Positions 23,165-35,748 of a DNA stretch of 64,000 bases are shown here, in pieces. The notes below the pieces were generated by a model. The model was not told the DNA's origin and made no database searches. It saw only the letters and a program-made list of their open reading frames with translations. The position numbers were made by a program, and so were the translations under genes. The stretch is taken from assembly GCF_046630445.1 (NCBI RefSeq), contig NC_092333.1, positions 98,781,001 to 98,845,000 of the forward strand. The letters run 5' to 3'. Every line of letters starts with the position of its first letter. Positions within the stretch are counted from its first letter, which is position 1. Source of the stretch: Rutidosis leptorrhynchoides. Lineage: Eukaryota; Streptophyta; Magnoliopsida; Asterales; Asteraceae.

Positions 23165-26100
23165 TGTGACAACCCGGAAATTTCCAACCAAATTTAAACT
23201 TTAATCTTTATATGTTTCTGACACGATAAGCAATATTTGTTAAGTTAAATTTCAAGAATTTTAAACTATGTTCATACATTCATTCAACCTCAACCAAGTT
23301 CCAACGATTCACGAACCATTAAACGAATATGATTATATATGTATATGTGTATATATATTATAACTTGAAACGTAAACAAAATATTAGATTAAATACTTTA
23401 TATGATTGTATCTGTTTCAAAATGTTTATCAATGGAATTAGAAGATAAGATCAAATGATTGAATTATCAGATATATTGAATTATGATTACAAGTCTCTGT
23501 TGAAAGGCCCACGTTGATTTGAGAAATCTTTTCATTTTAACAATATTCGGAAAATGGTAAAGTGATTTATAAATATGAACAAATTGTCAATCATTGAGAA
23601 CTAGACAAAGGATAGTGGAAGATTGAATCTCATAAAGACTCGATTGATCTATTTAGTTTCAAACGTACAAAAACGTTTTCAGTTTAAAAAGAACTTTATT
23701 ATTAAAACGTATATAACTTTTATAAATATCTAGAACCACTTTTGACAACTCGTTACTTAACTAGTATGATAAAGATAACGATATTTATATTTTATTTTAT
23801 TAAATATATATAACAATTTAAATTAATATTATATATATTTATACGCGTATTATACGTACATAGTTTTATACTTTTACTATACTTAAACTTTACCTTTACT
23901 TTATTTTTACTTTACTTTAACTTTAATAATTCATACTTTAATAATTCACTTTAATAATTCATACTTTAATAATTCACTTTAATAATTCACTTTAATAATT
24001 CATACTTTAATAATTCACTTTAATAATTCATACTTTAATAATTCACTTTAATAATTCAAAAATCTATTATAAATAGAATTCAATAGGTTTCATTATTTCA
24101 TAGAAACTTGAAAATAGTTTTCTCTAAACTCTCTCAATCGATTTACATATATATATTTACTCCGTATTATCGCAAGATATTATTAGTATACATAAAATAT
24201 TACGACGGAGTGCTGTCCGAGTGATTTCGAAGTTGTTTTTTTGAGTGGGATAAGATTAAGGAAATTATGGGTTATAGCTATGGAGGTGATTGAGTATGGT
24301 TCATGGGTATGCTCGTGAGGTCAATATAGTGTTTATCATCTCTGTTGCGTTTACGTACCTTTCCTGCAATATTGAATCTCAATATTGATATGTGAGTACT
24401 CATAATTTAATTTTTACATACTAATAGTGTATCCCTGACTAGTGCTCGAGTATATAGGATTATGCATGCTTGTACTTTTGATATTGCCATTAGATAGGTT
24501 ATGTTGATTCCTGAATTAGTTACATATACGATTGAGATAAGGTATAAGATATGCATGTCGTTGGAAAGCTAGCGAAAAATAGTTGAATTTTGGTTTAAGA
24601 ATCACTTGAATCCAAGTAATGGTTAGAAAGTTATGAAATAAACAAATTGCATAATTAATTTCGTAATTAAAATTGCTGATGATAATTAGTGAACTAATTT
24701 TCTGAGTTATAAAAAGTGATTATTTAGATTCTACTCGTCGAGTAGATGAATTTTCATATAAAGCACGTCTCGTTTCGTTGAACGGTTGTCAAGTTATGGA
24801 CAAAAGAAGTTTTGCAAATTTTGATGAAATGTCGAAACGGGAACTGAAATTCTCGCTGATCTGCGTTGTTTCATATATATAAAAAATACCACTGAATTCT
24901 TTGCTGTAAGGTCTAATAAACAACTCTAGCCGTTTGTCAATTCGAGTCTCGACGATTTTTCTAAAAATCATCAAAGTTGACAGTTTGGTCACATTTTAAA
25001 ATTCTAAAAAGAGCTGAAACTTTTTTATTTAAAAATGTTAGTTTTGTATCAGTTGTCATGGTCGGCCTGATATGTGTTTACTCTTGCCAAAAATCATGTT
25101 ATATCTTTGTGGTAACGAGAATTTGCAGGCTTTGACCGTTTGTCAATACGAGTTTTGAGGAATTTTCTAAAAATCTCCAAAGTAGGCTACTCGGTCACTT
25201 TTGTAAATTTATTAAAGCTGAAAAATTAACTTTGAAACGCCGAAAACGCGTTGGCAACTACGAGTTGTCTAGGTTTAGTTTACTTCTGTAATATTTATGC
25301 TTAATTTTTTTGGTAATGTGTAACTTTTATCTTTGGCCGTTTATCAATCGGAGTTCCGATAATTTTTCTAAAAATAGCTGAAGTGGCCCGTTTAGTCATG
25401 TTTGACCGAAAATCATTTTTGTATAAGTTATTATATATTTGCATGCGACCTCATTTTTACTTTGACCTTTGACTTTTGACTTTAACCTTTGACTTTTGAC
25501 TTTGAACTTTGACTTTTCCTGTTAACTTTTCAGTTAACTTTTTGTGTTGATTTTCTCAACAAAAAAAAAAAAAAAAACCTAAAATACTATTTTATGATTA
25601 TGAAACCATTTGTGTTACGTTGTTTCACACGTCACCTTTTACTAGAATCTTAATTGAGCATGAGTAATATAACATGTTACTATACTGTAGAGTTAGACTC
25701 GAGCTATAGGATAGGATTACACTATGACCTGACCTAAATTGCTATACAAATATTGACCAACATATAAAAATATATAATTAATATAGGTTCGTGAATCCGA
25801 GGCCAACCTTGCACTTGTTCAATGACGTTATATGTATTTTTACTACGAAATACAGTATGGTGAGTTTCATTTACCTTTTTACCCTTTATATTTTTGGGCT
25901 GAGAATACATGATCAACTTTTATAACTGTTTTACGAAATAGACACAAGTAATCGAAATTACGTTCTATGGTTGAATGATCGAAACTGAATATGCCCCTTT
26001 TTATTAAGTCTGGTAATCTAAGAATTAGGGAACAGACACCCTAATTGACGCGAACTCTAAAGATAGATCTATCGGGCCCAACAAGCCCCATCCAAAGTAC

Positions 26101-26675
26101 CGGATGCTTTAGTACTTCGAAATTTATATCATGTCCGAAGGAGGATCCCGGAATGATGGGGATATTCTTATATGCATATTGTTAATGTCGGTTACCAGGT
26201 GTTCACCATATGAATGATTATTTTTGTCTCTATGCATGGGACGTATATTTATGAGAATTGGAAATGAAATTCTTGTGGTCTATTAAAATGATGGAAATAA
26301 ATGATTATGATAAACTAATGAACTCACCAACCTTTTGGTTGACACTTTAAAGCATGTTTATTCTCAGGTGTTAAAGAAATCTTCCGCTGTGCATTTGCTC
26401 ATTTTAAAGATATTACTTGGAGTCTTTCATAGCATATTTCGAAGAACGTTGCATTCGAGTCATTGAGTTCATCAAAGATTATTATTAAATCAATTTATAG
26501 TTGGATAGTGGATATTATGAAATGGTATGCATGCCTGTCAATTTTCGATGTAAAGAAAGATTGTCTTTTAAAAACGAATGCAATGTTTGTAAAATGTATC
26601 ATATAGAGGTCAAATACCTCGCAATGTAATCAACTATTGTGAATCGTTTATAATGTATATGAACGGGTCCTTTCA
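23165..26675 (+). repeat. 3' LTR of element C (3,511 bases)
   Basis: Near-identical to 14659-18168. Differences seen include 25911-25915 (GATCA versus GCGCA), two homopolymer length changes and scattered transitions. It is followed by the right CTATG duplication. Confidence 0.95.
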
Positions 26676-27287
26676 CTATGGTCTTCTGATTATGTTCCTG
26701 TTATGAACCGGCTATCATCACCTGCGTTTTTCTTTCCTATTTCTCTTCGTTGATCGAGCACAACCATCCTACAACACCATGAAACCCTCGTAACTTGTAA
26801 CTTATTGCTGTGTACATGTTTATGTTTGAAGGCTGCTTATTTTGTTTCGGTTATCTGTCGTGAAAAGCACCCCAACAACAAATCTGTTACTGCAGCTTCT
26901 CATGTCAGTTTCTGTGTAAATCGACACCCAATAAACCACCGTAAACCACTATCTCCATACCTCTCTCTCTCTCTCATATATTTCTGTCGTAAACAACCAC
27001 CTTTGTTACTTCCATTCTTGTTTCTATTCGAAAAATCCATCAACAAATACCCTTTAAACCTGGAACCGCTGCTGCCGCTATTTGAAGCCTTCGATGATGA
27101 TTCTGTGATGTTGAAATGAAGATGATGAGATGGATACAAAGTCAATGATCACTAATTTTAGAATGATGATGATGAAATATGAATAAGACGATGATGATAG
27201 GGTGATATTGAAGATGAAGAAGGAAAACAGAAAGGGGTTATATAGATTTAAGTAAGTATTAATACCAGAAAAACAACGACAGACGGA

Positions 27288-27333
27288 TGGTTGAGGGTGT
27301 TGTCGGGTTAGCGAGAGGTCGCGGGTTCGAGCC
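27288..27333 (+). promoter_or_regulatory. tRNA-like A and B boxes (SINE-head-like) in LTR B
   Basis: TGGTTGAGGG (27288-27297) fits the pol III A-box consensus TRGYNNARNGG loosely. GGTTCGAGCC (27324-27333) fits the B box GGTTCGANNCC well. Spacing is typical of tRNA genes and tRNA-derived SINEs. A GAGAGGTCGCGGGTTCGAG context is common in plant SINEs. The same block stands before the microsatellite in LTRs F and G. No complete tRNA cloverleaf was found. Confidence 0.5.
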
Positions 27334-27377
27334 CGGAGAATGACAGTTTTATTTTTGGAAGCTTGTTCTTTTTAAGG

Positions 27378-27390
27378 TAGTATTATAATA

Positions 27391-27477
<87 letters not shown>

Positions 27478-27485
27478 GTTATTAG

Positions 27486-27528
<43 letters not shown>

Positions 27529-27781
27529 AATTATTATTATTATTATTAATATAAGTATTATTATTAATGTTATCATTGTTATTATTAAAATGATTATCAT
27601 TATTAGTATTATTATTATTAAAAATTTTATCATTATTATCATTAGTAGTAAAATTATCATTTTTATAGTTATTATTATTATAAGTATTATTATTATTATT
27701 ATTATCATTATTACTAAAAGTATCATTATTTTTAAATTTATTATTTTTATTAAAATTATCATTTTATTATCATTAAAACTA

Positions 27782-27856
<75 letters not shown>

Positions 27857-27935
27857 GAATTATTATTATTTTTATCATTATTATTTTTATTATCATTATT
27901 ATTATTGTTTTTAACATTAATATTATTATTTTTAA

Positions 27936-27977
<42 letters not shown>

Positions 27978-28078
27978 CATTTTTACTACTAGTATCAATA
28001 TTATTATTATAATAACTATATTATTATTATTATCAATATTACTATTAATATTATTATTATTATTATTACAATAAAAAT
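27378..28078. repeat. Long interrupted (TTA)n microsatellite in LTR B
   Basis: About 700 bases of TTA/ATT repeats with scattered CAT and AAA interruptions. Poly-Ile, poly-Leu and poly-Asn reading frames across it on both strands are artefacts of the repeat. Confidence 0.95.
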
Positions 28079-29354
28079 TTGTTATATAAAAAAATAAATT
28101 TAACAAAACTATATTAATATTTTTATAATAAATATTAAGTATTTATTTAAAATATCTAAATTAAATATCATTAATTAATTAATGAAACATATAATTTATT
28201 AATATAACAATTATATCACTAATAATAATATATAAATTTGTTCGATTACAAGAATATGTGTTAATATATATTACTGATATAGGTTCGTGAATCCGAGCCC
28301 AACCATGCATTGTTCAGTACCGTCATATACATATTTTTACTATAAAATATCGTATCGTGAGTTTCATATGCTCCCTTTTTACTTACTTTTGAAATATATA
28401 TTTTTGGGACCGAGAATACATGAAATGCTTTTATAAATGTTTTACGCGATAGACACAAGCAAAACATTCCTCTAATAAATTATTATACATACGAGTTGTT
28501 CTGTGGATTATTATATCGAATATCGCCCCTGATTATTATAGCTTGGTAACCTAAGAATTAGGGAAATAGCCCCTAATTGACGCGAATCCTAAAGGTAGAT
28601 CTATAGGTACTGACCCGCCCCATCCGGGTTACGGATGCTTTATTACTTCGAGGTTTATATATATACAGACGATACTTGTATATTACAGACTGAAAGTTCT
28701 GTTTATTTTGGAGATATTCATGATGCGCTTTATATGTTAAGGTCGGTTACCAAGCAAGGTTATATATATAGAGAGAATGATTTTTATACACAGGTTATGT
28801 GTATGTTATTTTGTACACGAGATATGTGTACGGTTATTAAAAAACGCAAGACAACCTACGAGGGAGAAAAGGATACGAACCTACTCTGCCAAACATTTAT
28901 GAAAAATGGTTTCGTACACGAGATATGTGTACTGTATTTAAATCTTGTGGTCTATCAAATTTACTGAATTTTATTGTTTACGATAAACCTATGAACTCAC
29001 CAACCTTTTGGTTGACACTTTTAAACATGTTTATTCTCAAGTATTAAATAAATCTTTCGCTGTGCATTTGCTCATTTTAAAGATATTACTTGGAGTCATT
29101 CATGACATATTTCAAAATACGTTGCATTCAAGTCGTTTGAGTTCAAAAAGACGTTTATTAAGTCAATGACATATTAGTCATTCATATTACGAGAATCATA
29201 TATCATTTGTATCAAAAGGTTATGTTTTGAAATGAGTTTGTCTTTTAAACGAATGCAATGTTTGTAAAACGTATCATATAGAGGTCAGTACCTCGCAATG
29301 AAACCAAATAATGGGAATCGTTTATAATCGGTGTGAACGGGTCCTTTTAGTGCA

Positions 29355-30934
29355 CATCTACTTATTTAAGTAATTTCATTATACTTGGTTCATTCCTATT
29401 ACTACTACAGGTTGATGAGTTTTCAGGCTGGAAATTTTTAATGTATTGTGTGTTTAATGGGTTACAGTAGGTGGGTCAGGTTGTGTACTTTGTTAAGTCG
29501 TTGTCTTTACTTGCAGTGGATTCATTTGAACGGGTCAGATAATGAGTGAAAACACATTTTGAGCTATCTGATCTTACTTTTGATGCTCCCAAACCTTGAT
29601 CTATAACACTCATTATTGCAAACACATTCTAAAACAATCTTACATGTCATAGTTTTAATATGGGTGGTTGTGATAGTTTCTTTTATGTTTAAATTTAGGT
29701 AAATTTGTTGTGCTACATATGCTTTAGAAGTCGTGAACACTAATATGGTCACTCTTATATGTTCTGAATCTTGCAGGTTGGACATTACTTGGATTAATGA
29801 TGGTCGTTTTGGTAATGGATATATCATATATAGGCAATTTGCTGCATATTTGAACTTATGGTGTTTAACTTTATATTTGCCCACTGTAACAAACTGTTTA
29901 AATTAGAAATTTGTGTGTGAGACTTTATATAATTTATTTAAACAAATCGTAAATTCACGGGTCTTTTTTAATTTACCGTTAAAAACTTAGGTTTTTCTTT
30001 GTTATTGATGAGGGGCGATAATGACATAAGTAGGACCAATAAATTGATTTTTCTAAGATGTCTATTTTGGATGTATTTATATCTGTTTGCATTGACCCGT
30101 AATAGCCTTTTCGCCAGCGGGAAAATATTGATAAATAATTAAATACGTATATATAAATATTAAAATATAAATATAAATGAGAATTATATAAATATAAAGG
30201 TATAAGACTGTAGACCAAGGTTTAAACAAAAATAGTTTGAGAAATTCGCAAATTAAGTTAGATTTAAAAATTAAACTAAATGCATTTGCATATTTAATTT
30301 GTTAACAAACATTTTATATTGTGTATAAATCTAACATTCATGTTGTGATTTTTAACTTTTTTTTAATAATATAAACATTTACATGTATAAAATTAAAAAC
30401 CACTCATATGAAAAGTTTTTAAAAATATGTACTTTTTTAGTCTCTCATCATTTGAATCTAACTTACATATATAAATATATAAATTCGTTCATATTTGTGA
30501 AATGAAATAATATGATGATCATGAACATATACCATGAAAATCATCATCATCATCATTAACACTAGAGATGGTCATCTCATTTGATTACATATAAATCCAA
30601 GCTTTCTTTTCCTAGGTTTTATTTTCATGTCACCACCCTCTTTTGACACTTCCTGTTTCATTATCTCCACCATGAACACCACATATATTAAAGTCATCTC
30701 CCTCTAAAACTCCTTTTAGTTTTTTGCACTTTTTTCTTGACTTAAAGTTGATACTTTATAATTTGCTTTTTGTTCTTGTTCAATTCCCACGTGTTTCATC
30801 TCAAAAGTATGATGCTTATCTAGCTAGATCTTGATGAGTTATTTTTCAATTTCCAAAGTTAGAACTTCATAAAGAGCAAAACTTGAATTTCTTTTGTATA
30901 CTTTTTGAGTTTACATCACTATTCATCATCATAT
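29355..30934. other. Intergenic region upstream of the BELL gene
   Basis: About 1.6 kb of AT-rich sequence with no convincing gene. Short frames on the minus strand (29564-29884 and 29979-30218) show no domain. The last 350 bases, CT-rich with a G-box, are the likely promoter and leader of the homeodomain gene. Confidence 0.6.
30788..30793 (+). promoter_or_regulatory. G-box (CACGTG) upstream of the BELL gene
   Basis: A palindromic CACGTG lies about 147 bases before the start codon. Such boxes bind bHLH and bZIP factors in plants. Whether it lies in promoter or 5' leader cannot be told from sequence. Confidence 0.4.
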
Positions 30935-33900
30935 ATGATTGAAATGGCTCAAGAAGGGAAGATCATTAGAGAAAATAATGATATTATAGGTGATTATAGT
31001 TACTCTGATAATGATCAACATCATCATCATCATGCAGATTCATCAACTAACCCTAATGCTACAACTAGCTTTGAAACAAGCCCTTTAGAGATGTTCAACT
31101 TTGGGTCACACAACTCAGTGAGTCACAACTCAGTCCTATTATGGAAAGGCCCATCTAACCCTTCTTCTTCTTCTTCCAAAAACATCATTGATTCAGATTT
31201 CTATCACTTTGATGACGACTCATCTCTTCAAAGATGTTTGTTTCCAAATGAAAGGCCAACTCAAGGGCTTTCTCTTTCGCTTTCTTCAGTTAACCCTTCC
31301 ACAATAGGATTACAATCATTTGAGCTTCTAAGACCACAAGACCACAATTATCAACATCAAAACCATCAGGGGTATTTTGGGAAATACATAAGTATGGATC
31401 ATGACCAACATCATGATGACATGATGACTACTCAAGATTGTTTTTTGGGAAAGCCAGTAAATATCATCAATAGTAGTGGTGGTGATGGTGATGGTGATGG
31501 TGGTTATAACCACCATCAAAGCTTAGAGTACAACTTAAGAAGCTCAAGGTACTTGGTTCCAGCACAAGAAATTCTCAATGAGTTTTGTAATCTTGGATCA
31601 AAGCAAAGAAATAATTCTCTAAAAGAAAGGGCTGAAGCTACAACTTCAAATCAGGGGCAAGATAACAATAATGCTAGTTCTTCAAAGACCAAACCTTTAT
31701 CATCTATTGAATTCATGGAATTGCAAAAAAGAAAAACCAAGTTAATTCAAATGCTTGAAGAGGTATATAAATTTAAATTAGTCGTTTTTTAATGTTTATT
31801 AGATAGATTAGATGGAGTATATTTCATTGTTGCTTAGAACATACGACTTGTTATGATTATATCGTTGCAAAAAGTATGTTTTTTGTTGGTTTCCATAAAT
31901 AAATAAAGATTCCATTATTTGAGTTGAAGAATTTGATTTGTTTTAAAGAAATTTGATCTTGAACCATTTGAGTGATTGAAAATCTTCCTACAAATACCCA
32001 CACGATGACAAGTTGGATGTTTCATTTAATTCAAGAAACCTCCATTCTTGCTCACTGATTTTTATTTAATTTCTTTTATGATGGTTACTCACCTTTTGAG
32101 TTTACACGATCTTGACATTAAATAAATATCATGAAAAAAGATATGATTTTTATTTTGTTTCATTGTTCAACCTAGGTTGATAGAAGATACAAGCACTATT
32201 GTGATCAAATGAAAGCGGTTGTATCATCATTTGAAGCCGTGGCTGGTGATGGTTCTGCGAAAGTTTACTCGTCATTGGCATCAAAAGCAATGTCAAGACA
32301 TTTTAGGTGTTTGAGAGATGGGATTGTAAATCAAATAAAGACAATGAAGGTTGCAATGGGAGAAAAGGATGTTACCACCCTGGGTTCAAGTCGTGGTGAG
32401 ACTCCTAGGCTCAGGGTTCTTGATCAAACACTGCGACAACAAAGGGCTTTTCAACAAATGACCATGATGGATAGCCATCCTTGGAGGCCTCAACGTGGGT
32501 TACCTGAGAGTTCGGTATCTGTTCTTCGTGCTTGGCTATTCGAGCACTTTCTCCATCCGTAAGCTCCTATGACTCTATTTGGTATTATAGTTAACTAGTA
32601 GCTATATTAAAACAAGAATCATACAATAAATGTATAACAAGACTTAAGTATATAGTCTTCTGTCATATGTTTTTGAAAGACAACTTGGTTATTTTGGTTG
32701 TTTTCATCTACCCTTAATTGGATTCATATATATTTTGTCATACTATCTCCTCATATTTATTTAATTTTATCTCTTTCTTTGGGGCCTTCCTATTATATAT
32801 TTTGTCGATTCGATTCTTGTTACAACTTTCATATAGGTCCCATAAACGTGTGTATTCATATGCATATTCTTACGTCTTATATGATCCACATAATCTTTTT
32901 ATGTTATTTTTGGATTATTCTAGAGGAAAATAAAATAATTAAAATTTTGATATATTGCTATATAAGTTTAAATGTTATGACGATTAATAATTTCATTAAA
33001 ACATTTCAGGTACCCTAACGACGTAGATAAGCACATTCTTGCACGACAGACCGGTCTCTCTAGAAGCCAAGTATGTCTCTATCGACTTCTTATAATATGA
33101 CTATAATAGATTAATCGTCCACAATATATATCTAATAACATGAAACTTTCATAAGGAAAAGTACGTAGATAAATTATATGTTATCCAATTACCTTAATCA
33201 ATAAGCACTACTAAAAAGATGGGAATAGGAATCGATTTCTAGAGCTTTAGGAACCGGTTTTATAAGCGGTTTTTAATGGTAGGGGTTTATATAGTATATA
33301 ACTGGTTTTAAAACTGATCTTATAGTTGCTAGATTTTGATCTATACCCAATCAAGATCGAAAACGATAATGGCAAGACATACAAGAAGTAACTAACACTA
33401 CTTTTTGATTGTAGGTATCAAATTGGTTCATTAATGCAAGAGTAAGGCTTTGGAAGCCTATGGTGGAGGAAATGTACATGGAAGAAACAAAAACAAATCA
33501 AGAAGAAGGCACTTCGGATGAGTTAAACGAAAACCTCCTAATAGACCAAAAACCGACTGCTGATGAACTTGTTCGAATAGATTCCGAGTGTCTTTCTTCA
33601 ATAATCAACCATCCTGAAAATGTTGATCATCATCATCATCACCTTCACCATACTTATCATAGGGTTACAAATTCGTTTGGGGCGGTGGATCTAGACATTT
33701 CAACTTACAACAATAGTAACAACAATCATGGTGGTGGTGATGTTTCTTTGACGTTAGGGTTACAACAACACGGTACCAGTGGAAATGGTGGTGTTGGTGG
33801 TAGTGGTGTGAGTTTAGCATTTTCAACAACTTCTCAAAGTTCCTTATTTTACCCTCGTGATCACATGGAAGAAGGTCAAACACCAGTCCAATATTCATCT

Positions 33901-33981
33901 CTCTTGGAAGGTGATCAAGGACAAAACTTGCCTTACAGAAACTTAATGGGTGCACAACTCCTTCATGATTTGGCTGGCTAA
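30935..33981 (+). CDS. BLH: BEL1-like (BELL/TALE) homeodomain transcription factor, four exons
   Basis: Exons are 30935-31762, 32176-32558, 33010-33070 and 33415-33981. All introns are GT-AG; the 612-residue frame is continuous across them and ends in TAA. The ATG at 30935 is the first in-frame; MAQEG three codons later is an alternative. Domains: a Ser/His-rich N-terminus with GLSLSLSS near 111 (ZIBEL-like); an SKY-type box near 203 ([20 protein letters not shown]); the BELL domain about 258-340 across the exon 1/2 junction; a TALE homeodomain about 376-438 with the PYP loop and [12 protein letters not shown] helix 3; a C-terminal VSLTLGL near 534; and the ending [14 protein letters not shown]. 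The 61-base third exon is typical of BELL genes. BELL proteins act in the nucleus as heterodimers with KNOX proteins in meristem and leaf patterning. GLSLSLSS followed by [11 protein letters not shown] and the C-terminus point to the BLH2/BLH4 (SAWTOOTH) group; that subgroup call is less certain. Confidence 0.95.
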
Positions 33982-35140
33982 TTAACACGAATTATATATT
34001 ATATATTTGATTATTAGGTCTAGCTCTAGCTATAAATTAATTAGAAAAAGAACATACGAATTTGAAGGCTTAATTTGGTTACGGTACACTTAAATGGGTT
34101 TTAGATTGATTATCATATTTATATTTATTTTTGTTTTAAATTAAATCCGATGACATGTTAGTTTTTAATTTTGCTGTATGATGATTAATTAATTACCTTG
34201 TTGCAAACGAATGACCAAATCTTCTATCACTGACATGGTGCGCGACTAAATCTGTTATGGAAGTTACTTTTTTTCATGATCGTTCATTGTGCATATTTTA
34301 CCTACACAAAATTGGTATACTTTAAATAGTGTTGATTCATCAACCATTTGTCGCCTTTTAATGTTTTTCTTGTTTTATATCTTGTTTTGATGGAAAAAAA
34401 AAAGAAGGAAGACTTAAACACGAGTCAAATCACAGGAAAGCACAAGCTAACTGATCGAGCTTTTTGTGGTTGTAGTTTTACATCAAAGGAGTTTCGATTA
34501 CTTAGATCACTCCCAACTATGACACCCTTCCTCAATTTTTTTCTATGCCACGTCAGCTTTCTCTCTCCACCTTCATCGTCACTTCCTTTATAATACTCTC
34601 ATAGCACACTATTGCTAATCATGACATACTATCTCCCTATCACATACCTCACAAAATTAATTGAATAAATTAATTTACAACTTTGTTAGCTATATGTACA
34701 AGTAGAGAATACAAAATTAAAGAAAAAAGAGAAAAACTCACGTCCTCGTACATGCTATTCCAAGACAACTTTGAGGGCGATCAGGTGAGAGAAACTTGAG
34801 GGCGGCCTATAGCACATACAATGCCATCAGCGCCCTCCATAGCATGTCTGACGGAGGCTTCATAGCATGACCATTGGGACTGTGTCTTAGGGTCATACAC
34901 ATTCAATAGAAAAAAACAAAATTTTCTTTATTTCTTCAATTCATTTAATTTATTATTCTTGAAATTGGTATTAGTATTTTGATATTAAATCGAGCAAGAA
35001 AAATATGTTAAGCTTACAATTTTCAAAGATTAACTATTTTAAAAACATACTTTTTTATGAAAGGCAAGATATGTATTATTATTAATAAAAATCACACATT
35101 ACATTACAATATTGTTTGTTCATGTTATCCACATTTACAA
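33982..35140. other. Region downstream of the BELL gene, possible small MITE
   Basis: No gene was recognised. Between about 34497 and 34900 there are imperfect facing ends (ACTCCCAACTATGAC on the left; the reverse complement of the right end contains AGTCCCAATGGTCATG). They could mark a miniature inverted-repeat element, but I cannot define a target duplication. The rest is AT-rich spacer. Confidence 0.4.
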
Positions 35141-35266
35141 TTTTGTCTCACAACAGTATATGTATCAATGCATATGAAAAATGTGAGGGATGACAAGTTG
35201 GCATCACGACACAATTACATATAGCATTATACACACTAAATAAAACATTTCGGATTGTGAATCCAA

Positions 35267-35548
35267 TTATGTCAATCGATAGCCTTGTCTTTGCATCTCT
35301 TCGCGATCCATATAAAGCTTTTTTACTTGGAATGCAACCGGTACATTCCAACTTTTATTTGAAAAAACCTTTTGATTTCGATTCTTCCAAATTAGATAGC
35401 AACATGACCATAGTACCGCTTGCCAAATAGTTTTGCTCACCATCGAACTCCAATGCCCCATGTCGAGAAAAATATCACCCACGTTACTAAAATTCCTACC
35501 ACCACGACCCCACCAATCACACACTTTACTCCATACGTCAAAAGACAT
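35267..35548 (-). pseudogene. LINE reverse-transcriptase C-terminal (zf-RVT) relic
   Basis: A 93-residue minus-strand frame contains DVWSKVCDWWGRG, then AVLWSCCYLIWKNRNQKVF and SWNVPVAFQVKKLYMDREEM. This is the C-terminus of plant L1-type LINE ORF2 proteins, after the reverse-transcriptase zinc-binding region. Upstream parts are missing, as expected for a 5'-truncated insertion; the 35148-35266 stretch would be its 3' end. It is a separate copy from the plus-strand LINE further right. Confidence 0.8.
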
Positions 35549-35748
35549 ATGAAACTTACATATATACTATGTTACGTTATTGTTGGTTTATATATATCGT
35601 CGTGGTCCATCTAAATCGGTTTTCTATATTTTTACAACACACAAATCCCATAATTTTCTCTATTTAATGTGTTTTATTGTTCATGTTTGCTAGCAGCAGC
35701 GGCACTCCGTCTATATCGGACCTCCGATTTCCGATAGCTCCGACGAAA

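Larger units (their letters stand above)
14659..26675 (+). mobile_element. Element C: complete non-autonomous LTR retrotransposon with captured PABP fragment
   Basis: 12,017 bases with two 3.5 kb LTRs, a tRNA-Met type primer site, a 5.0 kb internal region and a polypurine tract, bounded by CTATG duplications. The LTRs differ at about ten places by eye, so insertion is fairly recent. The internal region has no gag-pol. It carries a coiled-coil frame, a PABP-derived fragment, and a 572-base insertion. Primer site, polypurine tract and the U5 mini-hairpin match the autonomous element A, which suggests mobilisation by Tekay-type proteins in trans. It lies within the 3' LTR of B. Confidence 0.95.
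10612..29354 (+). mobile_element. Element B: non-autonomous LTR element, 3' part, interrupted by C
   Basis: Internal sequence 10612-13254 and the 3' LTR (13255-14658 plus 26681 to about 29354) are the visible parts; the 5' part lies left of the window beyond element A. The internal region parallels element C: coiled-coil frame, hairpin, internal polypurine-like motif, poly(A)-binding-protein fragment, terminal hairpin and polypurine tract. No gag, protease, reverse transcriptase or integrase is present in either. Compared with C, B lacks the segment between two direct repeats and lacks the 572-base insertion of C. The exact right end is uncertain by a few bases: the family usually ends CCTTTCA, while here it reads CCTTTTAGTGCA. 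Confidence 0.85.
26681..29354 (+). repeat. 3' LTR of element B, second part
   Basis: Resumes the LTR broken by C. It includes CT-rich sequence, the tRNA-like boxes at 27288-27333, a long TTA microsatellite, and then the conserved downstream half (ATATAGGTTCGTGAATCCGA near 28278, GAGGT/ACCTC hairpin at 29281-29294). The same order is seen in LTRs F and G. Reading frames here (26805-27119 and 28635-28967) have no recognisable product and are read as LTR sequence. Confidence 0.85.

Noticed and set aside
27321-27340. Possible genuine tRNA gene at the B box
   Set aside because: No acceptor stem or anticodon arm can be folded around it; a tRNA-derived promoter block fits better.
27349-28106. Long poly-Ile, poly-Leu and poly-Asn reading frames on both strands
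   Set aside because: They are translations of the TTA microsatellite, with no domain or codon signal; the same holds for 43524-43886 and 62457-62871.
30905-30934. Start of the BELL protein ten codons upstream
   Set aside because: The codon at 30905 is TTG; the first in-frame ATG is at 30935.
33206-33218. CACTACTAAAAAG in intron 3 of the BELL gene as a CACTA transposon end
   Set aside because: No opposite terminal repeat or target duplication within the 344-base intron; CACTACTTTTT near 33397 is in the wrong orientation.
34348-34593. 81-residue frame downstream of the BELL gene
   Set aside because: No domain and no homologue recognised; it partly overlaps the possible MITE.
35267-35548. The minus-strand LINE relic as the missing end of the plus-strand LINE
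   Set aside because: It lies in the opposite orientation, and the plus-strand LINE is cut by LTR F at 61375, so they are separate copies.
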